A DNA stretch of 6,669 nucleotides from Planctomycetales bacterium (lineage in GTDB: Bacteria; Planctomycetota; Planctomycetia; Planctomycetales; Planctomycetaceae), in contig JAGVKR010000301.1 in the NCBI GenBank assembly GCA_020050375.1, forward strand, positions 1-6,669, read 5' to 3'. Every line of letters starts with the position of its first letter. Positions within the stretch are counted from its first letter, which is position 1. Below are positions 5,734 to 6,669 of the stretch, in pieces. Position numbers and translations under genes: made by a program. The notes below the pieces were generated by a model. It saw only the letters and a program-made list of their open reading frames with translations. It searched no databases and had not been told where the DNA came from.

Positions 5734-5843
5734 TTGCATCCGCAAATGCAATCGACACCTGTGTTTTCGTGTGCCTGGAGCGTTCTGTTGCGTCGGGAGA
5801 CGCAATCACACGCGATCTGGAGCCCGTTCGATAGCGACACAGG
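5734..5843. other. Cluster of nested stems
   Basis: TTGCAT-CCGCAA-ATGCAA (5734-5751) is a 6-bp hairpin. Next to it three nested pairings are possible: CCTGTGT/ACACAGG (5758-5764 with 5837-5843), CGTGTG/CACACG (5768-5773 with 5807-5812) and TTGCGTC-GGGA-GACGCAA (5788-5805, 7 bp, tetraloop). A near direct repeat CTGGAGCGTTC (5775-5785) and CTGGAGCCCGTTC (5817-5829) lies on either side of the innermost hairpin. Stems inside stems look RNA-like, but covariation cannot be tested here. Confidence 0.4.
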
Positions 5844-5949
5844 GGCTGTATCACTTTGATATCAACTGAATTCAAGTCATTTCTACGATGAATTTTATGA
5901 AAAACATTCTGGAAACGACCCGATGTAAGAATAGATAGAATGGGAGATG

Positions 5950-5977
5950 TGGTACGCAACATCCACGTTGCGTATCA
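5950..5977. other. 11-bp stem-loop / dyad
   Basis: TGGTACGCAAC (5950-5960), loop ATCCAC (5961-5966), GTTGCGTATCA (5967-5977): 11 paired positions with one G-T wobble. It lies just after the AT-rich patch. It could be an operator dyad or an RNA hairpin; no T-run follows, so it is not a standard terminator. Confidence 0.5.
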
Positions 5978-6211
5978 TTGCGCGATCTCACGAACTGACC
6001 CGGCGATCGAATCAGAATTATCTGAACTTGTGTTCACATTGATGGCGCGCGGCTTCTGGTGTGTCGCACGGAAGACATCGAGGTGCCGCGCGACTGACCA
6101 GCAACTCGCGTCGCCTCTCGTCCAGCCAGCGCATAGAACATAGAAAAAGAAGCGGCGCATTCATTGTGCGGAGTATCTTGTCGAAAACTCGCGACCGATA
6201 ACCCCCGTTCA

Positions 6212-6260
6212 AGGGATGCACCCCGCCGGACGACCACCCTCCGAGTCCGCTTGCATCCCT
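6212..6260. other. 9-bp perfect inverted repeat
   Basis: AGGGATGCA (6212-6220) and TGCATCCCT (6252-6260) are exact reverse complements 31 bases apart, with an inner CGGAC/GTCCG pair (6227-6231 with 6245-6249). The right arm contains TTGCAT, the proposed -35 of the candidate promoter at 6251-6278, so a factor bound here could affect that promoter. Confidence 0.4.
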
Positions 6261-6278
6261 GCGAATTGGGCTTATGAT
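6251..6278 (+). promoter_or_regulatory. Candidate promoter for the RND adaptor gene
   Basis: TTGCAT (6251-6256, matching only the TTG of TTGACA), a 16-base spacer, and TATGAT (6273-6278, 5 of 6 matches to TATAAT). Transcription would begin about 6285, at the edge of the dyad at 6286-6303, leaving a leader of ~168 bases before the ATG at 6454. The weak -35 keeps confidence low. Confidence 0.3.
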
Positions 6279-6285
6279 GGCATAG

Positions 6286-6303
6286 TCATTAGCAGGCTAA
6301 TGA
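6286..6303. promoter_or_regulatory. Perfect 8+2+8 dyad, candidate repressor operator
   Basis: TCATTAGC-AG-GCTAATGA is a perfect dyad beginning 8 bases after the TATGAT box, so it would overlap the predicted transcription start. Size and placement resemble operators of TetR-type repressors, which often control efflux genes, but no regulator gene is in the window. As RNA it would give a 7-bp stem with a CAGG loop. Confidence 0.45.
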
Positions 6304-6305
6304 TC

Positions 6306-6364
6306 TAGCCCCGGCTATGGCGTTTTGCCAAGGCTCCAGCCCAGCGGGTCAGCCGCAAGCGGCT
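6306..6364 (+). other. Run of four short stem-loops in the leader of the last gene
   Basis: Directly after the dyad come TAGCC-CC-GGCTA (6306-6317), TGGC-GTTTT-GCCA (6318-6330), GGCT-CC-AGCC (6332-6341) and AGCCGC-AA-GCGGCT (6351-6364). The stems abut or are at most 9 bases apart. GGCTCC occurs at 6332 and 6361. They may form a structured 5' leader; I recognise no known riboswitch class. Confidence 0.4.
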
Positions 6365-6442
6365 CCAACGCATTTTGTCGCTTGTGTTTCCAACCGGGAC
6401 GTTTCACTCCTTATAGCTGACTGTCTGAGGCTTGCCTGCGTC

Positions 6443-6447
6443 AGGAG
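6443..6447 (+). promoter_or_regulatory. Ribosome binding site of the RND adaptor gene
   Basis: AGGAG, 6 bases before the ATG at 6454. It fixes the start of the gene cut by the window edge. Its first two bases also belong to GTCAG (6440-6444), which can pair with CTGAC (6417-6421), so part of the site could be masked. Confidence 0.75.
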
Positions 6448-6453
6448 AATTGG

Positions 6454-6669
6454 ATGCCGTCTGTAGAAATGCAGCCTCATTGCTGCACCGCGAGGCGCGA
6501 TCGCTGGAGATTGCTCGCTGGCTGCATCATCGGCGGCTTCGCGTGTCACCTCGCAACGGGTGAGGTTCTCTTCGCCCAAGGGGGTGGAAATCCCGTTCCC
6601 GTGAAGGCGGCGCCGGTCGTGCAGCGGAAGGTGGCGGCGGGACAGGCGTTCGTCGGCACCGTCACCCCC
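6454..6669 (+). CDS. RND-type efflux periplasmic adaptor protein, N-terminal part (3' end outside window)
   Basis: The frame is open from the ATG at 6454 to the window edge (72 codons). AGGAG lies 6 bases before the ATG, the best ribosome binding site here. An Arg-rich n-region (ARRDRWR, 13-19) precedes a hydrophobic stretch (LLAGCIIGGFACHLATGEVLFAQ, 20-42), a secretion signal with likely cleavage near FAQ. LAGC at 21-24 fits a lipobox by letter but sits too close to the Arg cluster for a normal lipoprotein signal. The mature start 'PVPVKAAPVVQRKVAAGQAFVGTVTP' (47-72) matches the opening strand of RND adaptors (AcrA/MexA/HlyD_D23 type), usually V-x-V-x-x-V, about ten residues, then G-x-V-x-P. 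These proteins join an RND pump to an outer-membrane channel; an RND permease gene is expected downstream. The 72 visible residues make the family call good but not certain. Confidence 0.72.
   Translation, partial: MPSVEMQPHCCTARRDRWRLLAGCIIGGFACHLATGEVLFAQGGGNPVPVKAAPVVQRKVAAGQAFVGTVTP

Larger units (their letters stand above)
5271..6453. other. 1.18-kb noncoding interval with many hairpins
   Basis: No reading frame here looks like protein: the longest (5464-5859, +) runs through an inverted repeat, and the others are short with no family signature or good ribosome binding site. Composition is uneven, with an AT-rich patch at about 5850-5945 that includes the palindrome TTGATATCAA (5856-5865). 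Stem-loops are frequent: 5333-5362, 5485-5526, 5604-5674, 5734-5751, 5788-5805, 5950-5977, 6212-6260 and a run at 6286-6364. It could hold a structured noncoding RNA, decayed mobile DNA, or a long regulatory leader for the last gene. Confidence 0.6.

Noticed and set aside
5464..5859. Open frame of 131 codons on the plus strand
   Set aside because: It reads straight through the CGAATC palindrome, has no ribosome binding site or family signature, and has atypical Ser/Arg/Trp-rich content.
5271..6453. CRISPR array or attachment site in the long noncoding interval
   Set aside because: No regularly spaced direct repeats of 23 or more bases, and no tRNA end or integrase gene, are visible.
6514..6525. 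Lipobox LAGC in the signal peptide of the last gene
   Set aside because: Only two hydrophobic residues separate it from the Arg cluster, too few for a lipoprotein h-region; cleavage near FAQ fits better.

Overview
The window looks like chromosomal DNA of a GC-rich Gram-negative bacterium, most likely a planctomycete or a close PVC relative. This rests on style, not on a marker gene: Ala/Ser/Pro-rich secreted or membrane proteins, GTG starts, loose gene packing, a lipid A type acyltransferase, membrane-anchored adaptor proteins, and long palindromes between genes. No rRNA, tRNA, CRISPR array, transposase or phage gene is visible.

Layout: (1) 3-710 (+) is the 3' part of an unrecognised protein with a short coiled coil, a Ser/Pro/Ala linker and a small alpha/beta domain resembling a secretin-N or ring-building fold. 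(2) 711-865 separates two convergent genes and holds a perfect 12-bp inverted repeat. (3) 866-1174 (-) is a small Rieske [2Fe-2S] ferredoxin-like protein, and 1276-2277 (-) upstream of it is an LpxL/HtrB-type acyltransferase; the two may be co-transcribed. (4) 2409-3581 (+), divergent from the acyltransferase, is a phosphodiester glycosidase (NAGPA/DUF2233) domain protein with a signal peptide and a C-terminal membrane anchor. (5) 3582-3974 is noncoding, with a long 22-bp-arm palindrome and two TATAAT boxes. (6) 3975-5270 (+) is an HlyD-family membrane fusion (adaptor) protein. (7) 5271-6453 is about 1.2 kb without a credible gene but unusually rich in hairpins, including a second repeat-like palindrome made of CGAATC units and a run of back-to-back dyads before the last gene. 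(8) 6454-6669 (+) is the 5' end of a second, RND-type periplasmic adaptor, recognised from its ribosome binding site, signal peptide and the start of the mature domain; it runs off the window.

The common theme is the cell envelope: acylation of lipid A or a related glycolipid, a membrane-tethered enzyme acting on phosphodiester-linked sugars, and two export adaptors. No complete known system is visible, and I found no clear sign of a new one. The most unusual material is the structured 5271-6453 region, above all 6286-6364, where a candidate promoter is followed at once by a perfect dyad and then four more stem-loops leading into the efflux adaptor gene.
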